Assembly (NCBI RefSeq): GCF_900105555.1
Contig: NZ_FNTZ01000001.1
Coordinates: forward strand, 4,405,001 to 4,469,000
Direction of reading: 5' to 3'
Length of the DNA: 64,000 nt
Source of the DNA: Pseudomonas coleopterorum
GTDB taxonomy: Bacteria > Pseudomonadota > Gammaproteobacteria > Pseudomonadales > Pseudomonadaceae
In this document: one piece after another, positions 18,214 through 27,625 of the stretch
Position numbering within the stretch: the first letter of the stretch is position 1
How the letters are laid out: each line of letters starts with the position of its first letter
Notes under the pieces: generated by a model
What the model was told of the DNA's origin: nothing
The model's input: the letters and a program-made list of their open reading frames with translations, nothing else
Database searches by the model: none
Made by a program: the position numbers and the translations under genes

Positions 18214-20439
18214 CTAGCGCACCGGCAGGATCGGGTTGCTCAGCCGCTCCAGCAGGGTGTCCTGTGCACTGCGGGCGTTCTGGTTGCCGGTCGGCGTGTT
18301 GCGCACGTAGCGCCCGTCCGCCTGCAGGATCCAGGAATGGGTGTTGTCGGTCAGGTAGCTCTCCAGCTCCTTCTTGACCCGCATGATCAGCTTCTTGCCT
18401 TCGACCGGGAAACAAGTCTCCACACGCTTGTCGAGGTTGCGCTCCATCCAGTCGGCGCTGGACAGGAACATCTGCTCCTCGCCACCGTTGAGGAAGTAGA
18501 ACACCCGCGTGTGCTCCAGGAAGCGCCCGATGATCGAGCGCACATGGATATTGTGCGACACCCCGGGAATACCCGGCCGCAGGCAGCACATGCCACGCAC
18601 CACCAGATCGATACGCACACCGGACTGGCTGGCCTTGTACAGCGCGCGGATGATCTTTGGATCGGTCAGCGAGTTGAACTTGGCGATGATGTGCGCCGGC
18701 TTGCCATCGAGCGCGTACTGAGTTTCGCGCGCGATCATGTCGAGCATGCCCTTCTTCAGCGTGAAGGGTGCATGCAGCAGCTTTTTCATGCGCAGCGTCT
18801 TGCCCATGCCGATCAACTGGCTGAACAGTTTGCCGACGTCTTCGCACAGTGCATCGTCCGAGGTCAGGAGGCTGTAGTCGGTGTACAGCTTGGCGTTGCC
18901 GGCGTGGTAGTTGCCGGTACCCAGATGCGCATAACGCACGATCTCACCCCCCTCGCGCCGCAGAATGAGCATCATCTTGGCGTGGGTCTTGAACCCCACC
19001 ACGCCATAGATGACCACCGCGCCGGCGGCCTGCAGGCGGCTGGCCAGCTGCAGGTTGGATTCTTCATCGAAGCGCGCGCGCAACTCGACGACCGCGGTCA
19101 CCTCCTTGCCGTTGCGCGCGGCATCCACCAGCGCATCGACGATCTCGGAGTTGGCACCGCTGCGGTACAGCGTCTGCCGCACGGCCAGTACATGGGGATC
19201 CTTGGCGGCCTGGCGCAGCAGATCGACCACTGGCGTGAACGACTCGAACGGATGCAGCAGAAGGATGTCCTGCTTGCTGACCACGCTGAAGATGTTCTCG
19301 CTGTTCTGCAGCAGTTTCGGAATTTGTGGCGTGAACGGCAGGTATTGCAGTTCTGGGTGGCTGTCCAGGCCGGTGATGCTGAACAGACGCGTCAGGTTGA
19401 CCGGCCCGTTGACTTGATAGAGCTCGGTCTCGGACAAATTGAACTGCTTGAGCAGGTAGTCGGACAGATGCTTGGGGCAGGTGTCGGCCACTTCCAGGCG
19501 CACCGCATCACCGTAGCGCCGCGAGAACAACTCACCGCGCAGGGCACGCGCCAGGTCTTCGACGTCTTCGGTGTCGACCGACAGGTCGGCGTTGCGGGTC
19601 AGGCGGAACTGGTAGCAGCCCTTTACCTTCATGCCCTGGAACAGGTCATCGGCGTGGGCATGGATCATCGAGGACAGGAAGACGAAATTGTCGCCTGGCC
19701 CACCGACGTCCTCGGGCACCTTGATCACCCGTGGCAACAAGCGCGGCGCCGGTATGATCGCCAGGCCCGAGTCACGGCCGAAGGCGTCGATGCCTTCGAG
19801 CTCGACGATGAAGTTCAGGCTCTTGTTCACCAGCAGCGGGAACGGGTGTGTGGGATCCAGCCCGATCGGCGTGATGATCGGGGCGATTTCATCGCGGAAA
19901 TAACGACGCACCCAAGTCTTGAGCTTGGTCGTCCAGTGCCGGCGGCGAATGAAGCGAACCTGGTGCTTCTCCAGCTCCGGCAACAGGATGTCGTTGAGGA
20001 TCGCGTACTGGCGATCGACGTGCCCATGCACCAGCTCGCTGATTCGCGCCAGCGCCTGATGAGGCTGGAGACCATCGGCCCCGGCCTGTTCACGGGCGAA
20101 GGTGATCTGCTTCTTCAGACCCGCCACGCGGATCTCGAAGAACTCGTCGAGGTTGCTGGAGAAGATCAGCAGAAACTTGAGCCGCTCGAGCAGCGGATAG
20201 GATTCATCCAGTGCCTGCTCCAGCACGCGGATGTTGAACTGCAATTGCGACAGCTCGCGATGGATGTACAGGCTGCTGTCGTCCAGACCCGGCACGACGA
20301 TGTGCGGCGCCGGCGCGAGGGCCTCGCTCGGGTGCGCGGGTTCGACGATGGCTTCTATGACCAACGGCGCTTCTACCGGGGTTTCGACCACCGGCTGGTC
20401 TTGAGTGAGAGCGACTTGCGTCTGGGCTTCGTTGTTCAT
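18214..20439 (-). CDS. ppk: Polyphosphate kinase 1
   Basis: Ppk1 reversibly makes polyphosphate from ATP. The 741-residue protein has the N-terminal domain beginning near [13 protein letters not shown] (57-69), the head domain, and two phospholipase-D-like catalytic domains. The autophosphorylated histidine is H486 in FKTHAK, followed by [15 protein letters not shown]. About 50 N-terminal residues are Pro/Ala/Glu-rich and probably disordered. I chose the ATG at 20437-20439, not one 45 bases upstream, on family length and a GGGAACG site. A Pho box lies 122 bp upstream. Confidence 0.97.
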   Translation of the reverse strand: MNNEAQTQVALTQDQPVVETPVEAPLVIEAIVEPAHPSEALAPAPHIVVPGLDDSSLYIHRELSQLQFNIRVLEQALDESYPLLERLKFLLIFSSNLDEFFEIRVAGLKKQITFAREQAGADGLQPHQALARISELVHGHVDRQYAILNDILLPELEKHQVRFIRRRHWTTKLKTWVRRYFRDEIAPIITPIGLDPTHPFPLLVNKSLNFIVELEGIDAFGRDSGLAIIPAPRLLPRVIKVPEDVGGPGDNFVFLSSMIHAHADDLFQGMKVKGCYQFRLTRNADLSVDTEDVEDLARALRGELFSRRYGDAVRLEVADTCPKHLSDYLLKQFNLSETELYQVNGPVNLTRLFSITGLDSHPELQYLPFTPQIPKLLQNSENIFSVVSKQDILLLHPFESFTPVVDLLRQAAKDPHVLAVRQTLYRSGANSEIVDALVDAARNGKEVTAVVELRARFDEESNLQLASRLQAAGAVVIYGVVGFKTHAKMMLILRREGGEIVRYAHLGTGNYHAGNAKLYTDYSLLTSDDALCEDVGKLFSQLIGMGKTLRMKKLLHAPFTLKKGMLDMIARETQYALDGKPAHIIAKFNSLTDPKIIRALYKASQSGVRIDLVVRGMCCLRPGIPGVSHNIHVRSIIGRFLEHTRVFYFLNGGEEQMFLSSADWMERNLDKRVETCFPVEGKKLIMRVKKELESYLTDNTHSWILQADGRYVRNTPTGNQNARSAQDTLLERLSNPILPVR

Positions 20440-20560
20440 CTGGCGTTCCCGGGGGCGTAACTGCCCTCTGCAATTGAGCGGCACGGATCGCGTAATGCGT
20501 CAGGATGCCATTGGCGCCTGCACGCTTGGAAGGGGGGCGCGACAGTTATAAGCATCGATT

Positions 20561-20578
20561 ATGACGTTCGCATGACAT
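20561..20578 (-). promoter_or_regulatory. Pho box upstream of ppk
   Basis: On the minus strand the sequence is ATGTCAT-GCGA-ACGTCAT: two seven-base half-sites close to the PhoB repeat CTGTCAT, 11 bp apart, the spacing of a Pho box. It lies 122 bp upstream of the ppk start. Control of ppk by PhoB under phosphate limitation is known in other bacteria; here it is predicted from the site. Confidence 0.65.
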
Positions 20579-20709
20579 GCCTGGCCGCATACACATGCTG
20601 TCTACGATCTCAGGTTGACAAGCATTGTTCACGACAAGACACATTTGGACACTTTCATGTATGTCCCTGAAGGGTTAGGCTGCGCATTCACTTCGCCAGC
20701 ATCGATAAA

Positions 20710-21324
20710 ATGCTCCAACAATTCCTGAACGATTTTGGCTACTTCGCCCTGTTCCTCGGCACGTTCTTCGAAGGCGAGACTATTCTGGTCCTGGCCGGGT
20801 TTCTGGCGTTCCGTGGCTACATGGACATCAACATGGTTGTGGTGGTGGCCTTTTTCGGCAGCTACGCAGGCGACCAGCTCTGGTATTTCATGGGCCGCAA
20901 GCATGGCCGCAAGCTGTTGGCGCGCAAACCTCGCTGGCAGTTGCTGGGCGACCGCGCGCTGGAGCATATCCGCCGGCATCCGGACATCTGGGTCCTGAGC
21001 TTCCGCTTCGTCTATGGCCTGCGCACCGTCATGCCGGTGGCCATCGGCCTGTCGGGCTATCCCCCGCGACGCTATTTGCTGCTCAATGGCATTGGCGCGG
21101 CGGTGTGGGCCACCGCACTGGGATTGGCGGCCTATCATTTCGGCTCGTTCCTGGAACACATGCTGGGCAACGTGAAGAAATACGAGCTGTGGGTGCTGGG
21201 TGCGCTGGTACTGATCGGCGCCTTGCTGTGGATACGCCGCCGCATCAAAGCGGCCCGCATCGCCCGCCAGGCTCGCCTGCAACCCCCTGCGGTCACGCCT
21301 GCGCCCAGCGACGAACAGCCCTGA
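20710..21324 (+). CDS. DedA family membrane protein
   Basis: This 204-residue polytopic inner-membrane protein belongs to the DedA/SNARE-associated family, which includes undecaprenyl-phosphate and phospholipid flippases. Family features are the FFEGETILVLAGFLAFRG segment (about 20-37), the GDQLWYFMGRKHGR motif near 55-68 and the second amphipathic motif RFVYGLRTVMPVAIGLSG. The last 40 residues are a basic cytosolic tail. It is divergent from ppk and followed by elbB. Confidence 0.9.
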   Translation: MLQQFLNDFGYFALFLGTFFEGETILVLAGFLAFRGYMDINMVVVVAFFGSYAGDQLWYFMGRKHGRKLLARKPRWQLLGDRALEHIRRHPDIWVLSFRFVYGLRTVMPVAIGLSGYPPRRYLLLNGIGAAVWATALGLAAYHFGSFLEHMLGNVKKYELWVLGALVLIGALLWIRRRIKAARIARQARLQPPAVTPAPSDEQP

Positions 21325-21400
21325 TCGCCGACTCGAACTGAACACGCGACGCCGATCGGGATCCATGCTACTGAAACAGCGGACAGAATCGGAGTTCGAC

Positions 21401-22060
21401 ATGACCAAGAAAATCGCGGTGATCCTTTCCGGCTGTGGCGTCTATGACGGCAGCGAAATCCAGGAAAGCGTGATCACTCTGCTGCGTTTGGACCAACGTG
21501 GCTGCGAAGTGCAGTGCTTCGCTCCCGACGTTGCCCAGAAGCACGTGATCAACCACCTCAGTGGCGAGGAAATGCCCGAATCACGCAACGTGCTGGTGGA
21601 ATCGGCGCGGATCGCCCGTGGCGAGGTGAAGGACATCGCCCTGGCCAACGCCGACGACTTCGATGCACTGATCGTCCCCGGCGGTTTCGGCGCGGCCAAG
21701 AACCTGTCTTCCTTCGCCAGCGACGGCGCCGCCTGTTCGGTGAACCTGCAGGTGCAGGCACTGGCTGAAGCCTTCGCAGAAGCACGCAAGCCGGTTGGCC
21801 TGATCTGCATCTCGCCGGCACTGGCCGCCAAGATCTACGGACCCGGCGTGACCTGCACCATCGGCACCGATGCCGATACCGCGCAGGCCATCGAGAAGAT
21901 GGGCGGCACTCACCTGGAATGCGAAGTGACCGAGATCGTCGAGGACACCGCGCGCAAGCTGGTCAGCACGCCTGCCTACATGAGCGCCAAGACCATCAGT
22001 GAGGCCGCTGCCGGGATCAACAAGCTGGTAGATCGGGTGATCGAACTCACTCAGGCCTGA
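21401..22060 (+). CDS. elbB: ElbB, isoprenoid-biosynthesis glyoxalase (DJ-1/PfpI fold)
   Basis: The 219-residue protein is an ElbB homologue of the DJ-1/PfpI superfamily. The N-terminal VILSGCGVYDGSEIQESV and the GGFGAAKNLSSFA loop (near 96-108) are characteristic; the nucleophile-elbow position reads GLICISPA, with a cysteine as expected. E. coli ElbB has weak glyoxalase activity; its physiological role is poorly understood. The start is the ATG at 21401 after GGAG; a longer reading begins in the spacer after dedA. Confidence 0.92.
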   Translation: MTKKIAVILSGCGVYDGSEIQESVITLLRLDQRGCEVQCFAPDVAQKHVINHLSGEEMPESRNVLVESARIARGEVKDIALANADDFDALIVPGGFGAAKNLSSFASDGAACSVNLQVQALAEAFAEARKPVGLICISPALAAKIYGPGVTCTIGTDADTAQAIEKMGGTHLECEVTEIVEDTARKLVSTPAYMSAKTISEAAAGINKLVDRVIELTQA

Positions 22061-22069
22061 CAGCCACCC

Positions 22070-22702
22070 TCAAGCCGGCACCCGGCGCAGCGTCGCGAGC
22101 AATGTGGCCGCCGCCACGAACAAGCCGGCAAAGGTACGGTTCATGCGCCGCTGCTGACGCGGCGTGCGCAGCAGGCGCAAGACCTTGGCCGCAAGCCCCG
22201 TATAGCCGGCCATGACGATCAGGTCCACGGTTATCATGGTCGCTGCAATGGTCAGGTATTGGGCCAGCAACGGCGCGTGCGGATTGATGAACTGTGGTAG
22301 TACCGCAAGCATGAACACCAGTGCCTTGGGGTTGCCGACGTTCACCAGAAAGCCTCGAAGAACCAGACTGGACGCTTTGCCTGTCGGCTTTTGCTGGGTT
22401 TCTTCACTGATGTCGGCGGGCAGCGCACGCCACTGCTTGACGGCCAGATAGAGCAGATACAGCACACCAAACCACTTGATGGCCTGGAACGCCGTGGCGG
22501 ACGCTGCCAGCACGGCCCCGACGCCCGCGGCGATGATCACGATCTGCAGGAGCAGCCCCAACTGCAGGCCAATCGCATTCCAGTAACCGCGCAGGAAACC
22601 GTGCTGCAGGCCGCTGGACATTGACGCAATGGCCCCGGCACCCGGTGAAAGGCTGATGATCCAGCACGCAGCAAAAAAGGCCAACCAGGTTTCCAGCAAC
22701 AT
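22070..22702 (-). CDS. LysE/RhtB family exporter
   Basis: The 210-residue protein has about six membrane segments and the LysE signature near the N-terminus (SLSPGAGAIASMSSGLQHGFLRG split across residues 17-39) plus the LVNVGNPKALVFMLAVLPQF motif near 119-138. These proteins export amino acids or related compounds in proton-driven fashion; the substrate cannot be told. It is convergent with elbB and upstream of the ABC-F gene end. Confidence 0.9.
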   Translation of the reverse strand: MLLETWLAFFAACWIISLSPGAGAIASMSSGLQHGFLRGYWNAIGLQLGLLLQIVIIAAGVGAVLAASATAFQAIKWFGVLYLLYLAVKQWRALPADISEETQQKPTGKASSLVLRGFLVNVGNPKALVFMLAVLPQFINPHAPLLAQYLTIAATMITVDLIVMAGYTGLAAKVLRLLRTPRQQRRMNRTFAGLFVAAATLLATLRRVPA

Positions 22703-22799
22703 ACGGACCTCGACGCTTGAATAAGGACAGCCTAAGGTAAAGCGGCGCAGCGAATTTGGCTATGGGCCTGTGACGGCGGCCCGGCATCGAGCCGCAGCG

Positions 22800-24710
22800 T
22801 CAGCCCAATGCCTCCAGTTGTGCCTGCATGTCTTCGAGCAGCTCCAGCGCTTCCATCCACTGCTCCTCCAGCTCGCCTTCGCGAACCTTGAGCTTGGCCT
22901 GCTGGGCAAGCTGATCGCGCAATTCATCCTTGCGCGCGGCCTCGTAGAGCGCGCTGTCGGACAAGGCCGCTTCTATCTTCGCCAGCTTCTCGTGCACCTC
23001 ACCCAGATCGCGCTCCAGCTTGTCGGCCTGGCGCTTGTGCGGGGCCAACTGCTGACGCAAGGCAGCGGCAGCCTGGCGCTGGGCTTTCTTGTCGGTCTTG
23101 TCGGGATTGACCGGGGTGTTGCTGACCGGGGCATGGCGTTGACGATAATCCACCAGCCAGCGCGCGTAGTCGTCCAGATCGCCATCAAACGTCTCGACCT
23201 TGCCGTCGGCCACCAGCAGGAAGTCGTCCGTGGTGCTCTTGAGCAGATGCCTATCGTGGGACACCACCAGCACCGCGCCACTGAATTCCTGCAGGGCCAT
23301 GGTCAGGGCCAGGCGCATCTCCAGGTCCAGGTGGTTGGTCGGTTCGTCGAGCAGCAACAGGTTGGGCCGCTCCCAGGCGATCAAGGCCAGCGCCAGGCGC
23401 GCTTTTTCACCGCCGGAGAAATTCAGCACTGGCTCGTCGATGCGCGCACCGCGGAAATCGAAACCACCGAGGAAATCGCGCAGCACCTGCTCCCGCTCGG
23501 TAGGCGCCAGGCGTTGCAGATGCAGCAGCGGGCTGGCCTTGCTGTCCAGAGAGTCCAGTTGGTGCTGGGCGAAATAGCCCACCACCAGATTCTCGCCACG
23601 CACCAGGCGCCCGCCGATGGGCGTCAGCTCACCGGCGAGGTTCTTGATCAGGGTCGACTTGCCGGCGCCGTTGGGGCCCAGCAAACCAATGCGCGCACCG
23701 GGCGCCAACTGCAGCTTGACCTTCTCCAGCACAGCCTTGTCGCCATAGCCGAGGCGACCTTCGGAGAGGTCGAGCAACGGGCTGGAAATCTTCACCGACT
23801 CGCGGAAGACGAAATCGAAGGGCGAGTCGACGTGCGCCGCCGACAGCTCCTCCATGCGCTCCAGGGCCTTGATCCGGCTCTGAGCCTGGCGCGCCTTGGT
23901 GGCCTGGGCCTTGAAACGGGCGATGTACTTCTCCATGTGCGCCCGCTGCGCCTGCTGCTTCTCGTACGCTTGCTGCTGCTGCGCCAGGCGCTCCGCGCGG
24001 GCACGTTCGAAGGCGCTGTAGCCCCCGCGATACAGGGTCAGCTTGTGTTGTTCGACGTGCGCCACATGATCGACCACTTCGTCGAGGAAGTCGCGGTCGT
24101 GGGAGATCAACAGCAAGGTACCGGGATAGCCTTTCAGCCAGTCTTCGAGCCACAGGATGGCATCGAGGTCCAGGTGGTTGGTCGGCTCATCGAGCAGCAG
24201 CAGGTCGGAGGGGCACATCAAGGCCTGCGCCAGGCTCAGACGCATCCGCCAGCCACCGGAAAAGTCACCGACCTGACGGTCCATCTGCTCGTTGCTGAAG
24301 CCCAGCCCGGCCAGCAACTTACGGGCGCGGGCGTCGGCGGTATAGCCATCGGCGCTGTCGAGTTCGGCATGCAGACGGGCCTGGGCGGCGCCATCCTGCC
24401 GGGCTTCGGCGTCGGCCAGGGCATGCTGCACTTCGCGCAGACGTACATCGCCGTCCAGCACATAGTCGACCGCAATGCGTTCGAGGGTATCGACTTCCTG
24501 GCGCATATGGGCGATGCGCCAGTCGGCGGGCAGGTAGCAATCGCCCGAGTCGGGCGCAAGCTCGCCGCGCAACAGGGCGAACAGGCTGGATTTGCCGGCA
24601 CCGTTGGCACCGATGAGACCGGCTTTCTGACCGGCGTGCAGCGTCAGCTCGGCATCTTCTAGCAGACGCTGCGGGCCACGCTGTAAAGTGAGGTTCTGAA
24701 GTCGAATCAT
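22800..24710 (-). CDS. yheS: ABC-F ATPase (YheS type)
   Basis: The 636-residue soluble protein has two ABC ATPase domains and no membrane segments: first Walker A GANGAGKS (about 34-41) with signature FSGGWRMRL, second Walker A GPNGAGKS (near 343) with signature FSGGEKARL. The linker (about 240-300) is basic and Gln-rich, as expected for the ribosomal P-site tRNA-interaction motif of ABC-F factors. The C-terminus is a coiled coil. The arrangement matches YheS, a factor that relieves stalled ribosomes. The gene lies between the LysE gene and the divergent TIGR02444 gene. Confidence 0.93.
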   Translation of the reverse strand: MIRLQNLTLQRGPQRLLEDAELTLHAGQKAGLIGANGAGKSSLFALLRGELAPDSGDCYLPADWRIAHMRQEVDTLERIAVDYVLDGDVRLREVQHALADAEARQDGAAQARLHAELDSADGYTADARARKLLAGLGFSNEQMDRQVGDFSGGWRMRLSLAQALMCPSDLLLLDEPTNHLDLDAILWLEDWLKGYPGTLLLISHDRDFLDEVVDHVAHVEQHKLTLYRGGYSAFERARAERLAQQQQAYEKQQAQRAHMEKYIARFKAQATKARQAQSRIKALERMEELSAAHVDSPFDFVFRESVKISSPLLDLSEGRLGYGDKAVLEKVKLQLAPGARIGLLGPNGAGKSTLIKNLAGELTPIGGRLVRGENLVVGYFAQHQLDSLDSKASPLLHLQRLAPTEREQVLRDFLGGFDFRGARIDEPVLNFSGGEKARLALALIAWERPNLLLLDEPTNHLDLEMRLALTMALQEFSGAVLVVSHDRHLLKSTTDDFLLVADGKVETFDGDLDDYARWLVDYRQRHAPVSNTPVNPDKTDKKAQRQAAAALRQQLAPHKRQADKLERDLGEVHEKLAKIEAALSDSALYEAARKDELRDQLAQQAKLKVREGELEEQWMEALELLEDMQAQLEALG

Positions 24711-24760
24711 AATGGCGGCGAAGTCTACCAGCTTCCTTGCCCACTGGCGCGAGTAGCACG

Positions 24761-25261
24761 ATGCACGATGAATTGTGGGAGTTTGCCTTGAAGCTCTATG
24801 CCCGACCGGGCATCGAGGCCGCCTGCCTGCAGTTGCAGGCAGAAGGCGCCAATGTGTGCCTGCTGCTGTGCGGCGCCTGGCTGGGTGCCAGAGGCGTGGC
24901 CTGTTCGCATGAACGCATCATGCTGCTGCAGGCGATCGCCACGCCCTGGCACGATGAGGTCGTGCGACCACTGCGCGAGCTTCGCCAGCAGTGGCGCGCA
25001 AAGGCCATGCATGATCCTGAGCTGATGCCGCTGCGTGAATCGATCAAGGCGCTGGAACTCAATGCCGAGCGCCAGTTGCTGCAGCGCCTGCACCGCCAAG
25101 CCGCTCCGTGGCTCCTTGCCGCGGAACAGTCCAACATGACTTGGCTGCCCGCCCTGCTACCGGCGCCGGCTGCAGGCGTCAGCGATGCATTGCGGACACT
25201 GAGCGTGGCAGCCCGCGACACTCAGGCCTCGCTGGACGACGCGCCACCTTTGTCTGGCTGA
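24761..25261 (+). CDS. TIGR02444 family protein
   Basis: This 166-residue soluble, helical protein is conserved next to the ABC-F gene and algP in Pseudomonas. It begins MHDELWEFALKLYARPGIE and has the CLLLCGAWLGARG segment and the LRELRQQWR motif typical of the family (also DUF2390). The function is unknown. The last 40 bp overlap the end of algP on the other strand, so the two transcripts are antisense there. Confidence 0.85.
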   Translation: MHDELWEFALKLYARPGIEAACLQLQAEGANVCLLLCGAWLGARGVACSHERIMLLQAIATPWHDEVVRPLRELRQQWRAKAMHDPELMPLRESIKALELNAERQLLQRLHRQAAPWLLAAEQSNMTWLPALLPAPAAGVSDALRTLSVAARDTQASLDDAPPLSG

Positions 25262-26016
25262 CCGGCCACGGCTTGGGTATCCGACTCGGTCGCGCTCGTA
25301 TGAACGGCTGCCGCCAGCGACTTGGCGGCGGCAGGCTTCCTTGCAGGCCGGGCGGCAGGCTTGGCAGGTGCCTTCGCCTCGGGCTTGACCGCTGCGCCTG
25401 GCGCGGCGAGGACCTTGCGCGTGGTGCTGCGCGAAACAGCCGGTTTGCCTGCAGTGGCGGCGGCAGCGGCTCGGGTGGTCTTGCTCGCTGCCGGCTTGGC
25501 TGCGGCACGCGCGGTCGAAGCTGTCGGACTGGTTTTGGCTGGGGTACGAGCCGCAGGCTTGGCGGCCGAGCTGGCAGGCTGGGCGACCGATGCCGTGGTC
25601 ACCTTGGGCTTGGTAGAACGGGTTTCGATGGCCTTGCTGGCCGCTTCGCGGACACGGCCCACGCCGGCTGCCAGCTTCAGGCTCTCCTGGGCATCGCGCT
25701 TGAGCTCGACGATGTAGGCGCGGGTTTCGGCCTGGCGTTCCTTGAGATCGTCGAGCAGCTCCTCGAGTTCGCTTACCGAATCATGCGCCTTGGCCTGTTT
25801 CTTTTTCTTGCCGGCGGCCGCGGCGTCCTGCACTTTGGTGCGCGACTTGTGCAGTTTTTCCTGAGCCTTGCCGCGTTGCTTCTCTAGCTTGGCGAGCAGT
25901 TTTTCAGCATCGGCCAAGGCTTGGGAACACGCACTTTCAAGGTGCTCGAGCAAACTGCCGGACAGCTGTTGCAGCAAATGCAGCGGGGTGTTTACAGGCT
26001 TCTTGTTAGCCGACAT
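25222..26016 (-). CDS. algP: AlgP, histone H1-like alginate regulator
   Basis: AlgP is a DNA-binding regulator of alginate genes in P. aeruginosa with a eukaryote histone H1-like tail. The N-terminal 120 residues here form a coiled coil (through LEELLDDLKERQAETRAY); the remainder is Ala/Lys/Pro-rich with degenerate KPAA-type repeats (AAKPAAR, APAKPAAR, ARKPAAAKS). At 264 residues it is shorter than the P. aeruginosa protein because the repeat tract is reduced. It overlaps TIGR02444 by 40 bases at the 3' end and is divergent from the FKBP gene. Confidence 0.92.
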   Translation of the reverse strand: MSANKKPVNTPLHLLQQLSGSLLEHLESACSQALADAEKLLAKLEKQRGKAQEKLHKSRTKVQDAAAAGKKKKQAKAHDSVSELEELLDDLKERQAETRAYIVELKRDAQESLKLAAGVGRVREAASKAIETRSTKPKVTTASVAQPASSAAKPAARTPAKTSPTASTARAAAKPAASKTTRAAAAATAGKPAVSRSTTRKVLAAPGAAVKPEAKAPAKPAARPARKPAAAKSLAAAVHTSATESDTQAVAGQPDKGGASSSEA

Positions 26017-26164
26017 GGGTTACCTCCGGGCCGATGGGTTGAGGCTCATACTAGACCTGAGACCGTAGAGCCGCCAGAACATGTTGACCCTGCCTGTCAG
26101 CCCCCGTTGCGCACTCGGTGGCATAATCGCTCGATGCTCGGTCTGTCTTGTTCTGGAGAACCCA

Positions 26165-26848
26165 ATGCTGTCTCGCCTGCTGCTGTCGTTGTCCCTGGTG
26201 CCGTTGTCGCTGGTGTGGTCGCACGCGCAGGCTGCGCAGGGTACACCGGATAATGGCCACGATCTGGCCTACAGTGTGGGTGCCAGCTTGGGCGAACGCC
26301 TGCGTCAGGACGCCCCCGGCCTTCAACTGGACGCCTTGATCAAGGGCTTGCAGCAAGCCTACCGGCAAGAGCCGCTGGCCTTGAGCGATGAGCGCATGGG
26401 CCAACTGCTGGCTCAATACCAGTCGCAGGCGGACAAGACTGACACGGGCCCGGGCGCGGATACGGAAAAGGCGCAGGCGGCCGAGCGTCGCTTCATGGCC
26501 GGCGAGCGAGCCAAGGCCGGTGTGCGGGAGATCTCGGATGGGGTATTGGTAACCGTACTCGAACCTGGGGCAGGCAGCCCTGCCACGGCCGATGGGCGCG
26601 TGCAGGTTCAATATGTGGGAAGGTTGCCTGACGGCAGCGTATTCGACCAAAGCAACCAGCCGCAGTGGTTTCGCTTGAACAGCGTCATCGAAGGCTGGCG
26701 TACGGCGCTGCAACAGATGCCTACAGGTGCGAAATGGCGCGTGGTGATTGCCTCGGCCCACGCCTATGGTGCGGAAGGCGCAGGAGATCTGATTCCCCCC
26801 TATACGCCACTCACCTTTGATATCCAGCTATTGGCCACGGCCCCATAG
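26165..26848 (+). CDS. FKBP-type peptidyl-prolyl isomerase, exported
   Basis: The 227-residue periplasmic protein has a signal peptide (MLSRLLLSLSLVPLSLVWSHAQA, 23 residues, written here as two parts: MLSRLLLSLSLVPLSL and VWSHAQA), an N-terminal helical dimerisation domain (about 25-120) and a C-terminal FKBP domain with RVQVQYVGRLPDGSVFD near 150 and the PPYTPLTFDIQLL end. It resembles FkpA/Mip/FklB. The ATG at 26165 has GGAG eight bases upstream. It is conserved in this algP-algQ neighbourhood of Pseudomonas and is convergent with algQ. Confidence 0.9.
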   Translation: MLSRLLLSLSLVPLSLVWSHAQAAQGTPDNGHDLAYSVGASLGERLRQDAPGLQLDALIKGLQQAYRQEPLALSDERMGQLLAQYQSQADKTDTGPGADTEKAQAAERRFMAGERAKAGVREISDGVLVTVLEPGAGSPATADGRVQVQYVGRLPDGSVFDQSNQPQWFRLNSVIEGWRTALQQMPTGAKWRVVIASAHAYGAEGAGDLIPPYTPLTFDIQLLATAP

Positions 26849-26866
26849 GGCCGTACCCGGGACGAA

Positions 26867-27340
26867 TCACGCCTGAGCGACGGATTCCTCCTTGTGGGCG
26901 TTGTGCAGCACTTCGATCAGGCAATCCTCGAGCTCGAAGCGTTCGTGCAGCAAGCCGCCCAGCTCCTTTAGCTTTTCCAGGATAACGGCGGCATCGGAGC
27001 AGTCGCCCTTGTCGCAGTAGTCGTTGAAGTCGAGGGCTTTCTGAGTAATCTCGTCGATGCGTGGCCAGATCGTGTCAGCCAGCTCCAGACCGCGCGTGTC
27101 GTTGAATGCTTTGGCTTCGTCGGTCAGTTGCTCGTAGATCTCGAAATGGCCTGCCGAGGTGTAGTCGACCAGCAAACCGCAGAAATCCTGAAGCCTCTTA
27201 CGATCCTCGACCAGCGCTTGGGGTGTGTCGCCCAATGCATCGAAAGCCTTGATCAGCTCGTTGCGTTCCTGCAGCCAGCGATCGATCAGCAGGTGAACTC
27301 CGCCCCAGCGTTCCTGGGCATTCTTGCAGCTTTCCAACAT
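26867..27340 (-). CDS. algQ: AlgQ/Rsd anti-sigma-70 factor
   Basis: This 157-residue all-helical protein belongs to the Rsd/AlgQ family, which binds region 4 of sigma-70 and shifts RNA polymerase toward alternative sigma factors. It starts [20 protein letters not shown] and has the [16 protein letters not shown] and [19 protein letters not shown] motifs of the family. In P. aeruginosa it promotes alginate and siderophore expression. It lies upstream of hemY on the same strand, but without the DsbB-type gene often found between them. Confidence 0.95.
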   Translation of the reverse strand: MLESCKNAQERWGGVHLLIDRWLQERNELIKAFDALGDTPQALVEDRKRLQDFCGLLVDYTSAGHFEIYEQLTDEAKAFNDTRGLELADTIWPRIDEITQKALDFNDYCDKGDCSDAAVILEKLKELGGLLHERFELEDCLIEVLHNAHKEESVAQA

Positions 27341-27560
27341 GATGAGTGCTTCCCTTGTGGGTCATGCCCGGCGTTGCACTCCTGTATCACAGGAAGCAGG
27401 GCTCGGACCGATTCGCGGTCTGTGACAGCGAATGTCGATGTACGTGCAGGGGGAGATTATGCCCGTGCGCCAGTGGCATCAAGGTACGCATCGGATAAAG
27501 TTCATACAAGTGTTTAATCGTGGCAATACCGGAACGAATACCGGATTTGCGAGCCTCGCC

Positions 27561-27589
27561 CCTGTTCCACGATCAAGTGGTGGAACAGG
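27561..27589. repeat. Inverted repeat downstream of hemY
   Basis: CCTGTTCCAC (27561-27570) and GTGGAACAGG (27580-27589) are perfect 10-bp complements with a 9-nt loop, 37 bp past the hemY stop. There is no T-tract on the minus strand, so it is either a Rho-aided end or an RNA-stability hairpin. Confidence 0.5.
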
Positions 27590-27625
27590 AGCGCAGCAGC
27601 CTGAGCACTCAGGCCGAAACGGGCT

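Noticed and set aside
18337..20460. A 707-codon open frame on the plus strand opposite ppk
   Set aside because: It is the antisense shadow of ppk, caused by GC-rich third positions. It has no domain or ribosome-binding site.
25108..25887. A Gly/Arg-rich 259-residue frame opposite algP
   Set aside because: It is the antisense of the algP Ala/Lys/Pro repeats, which read as Gly/Leu/Arg in that frame.
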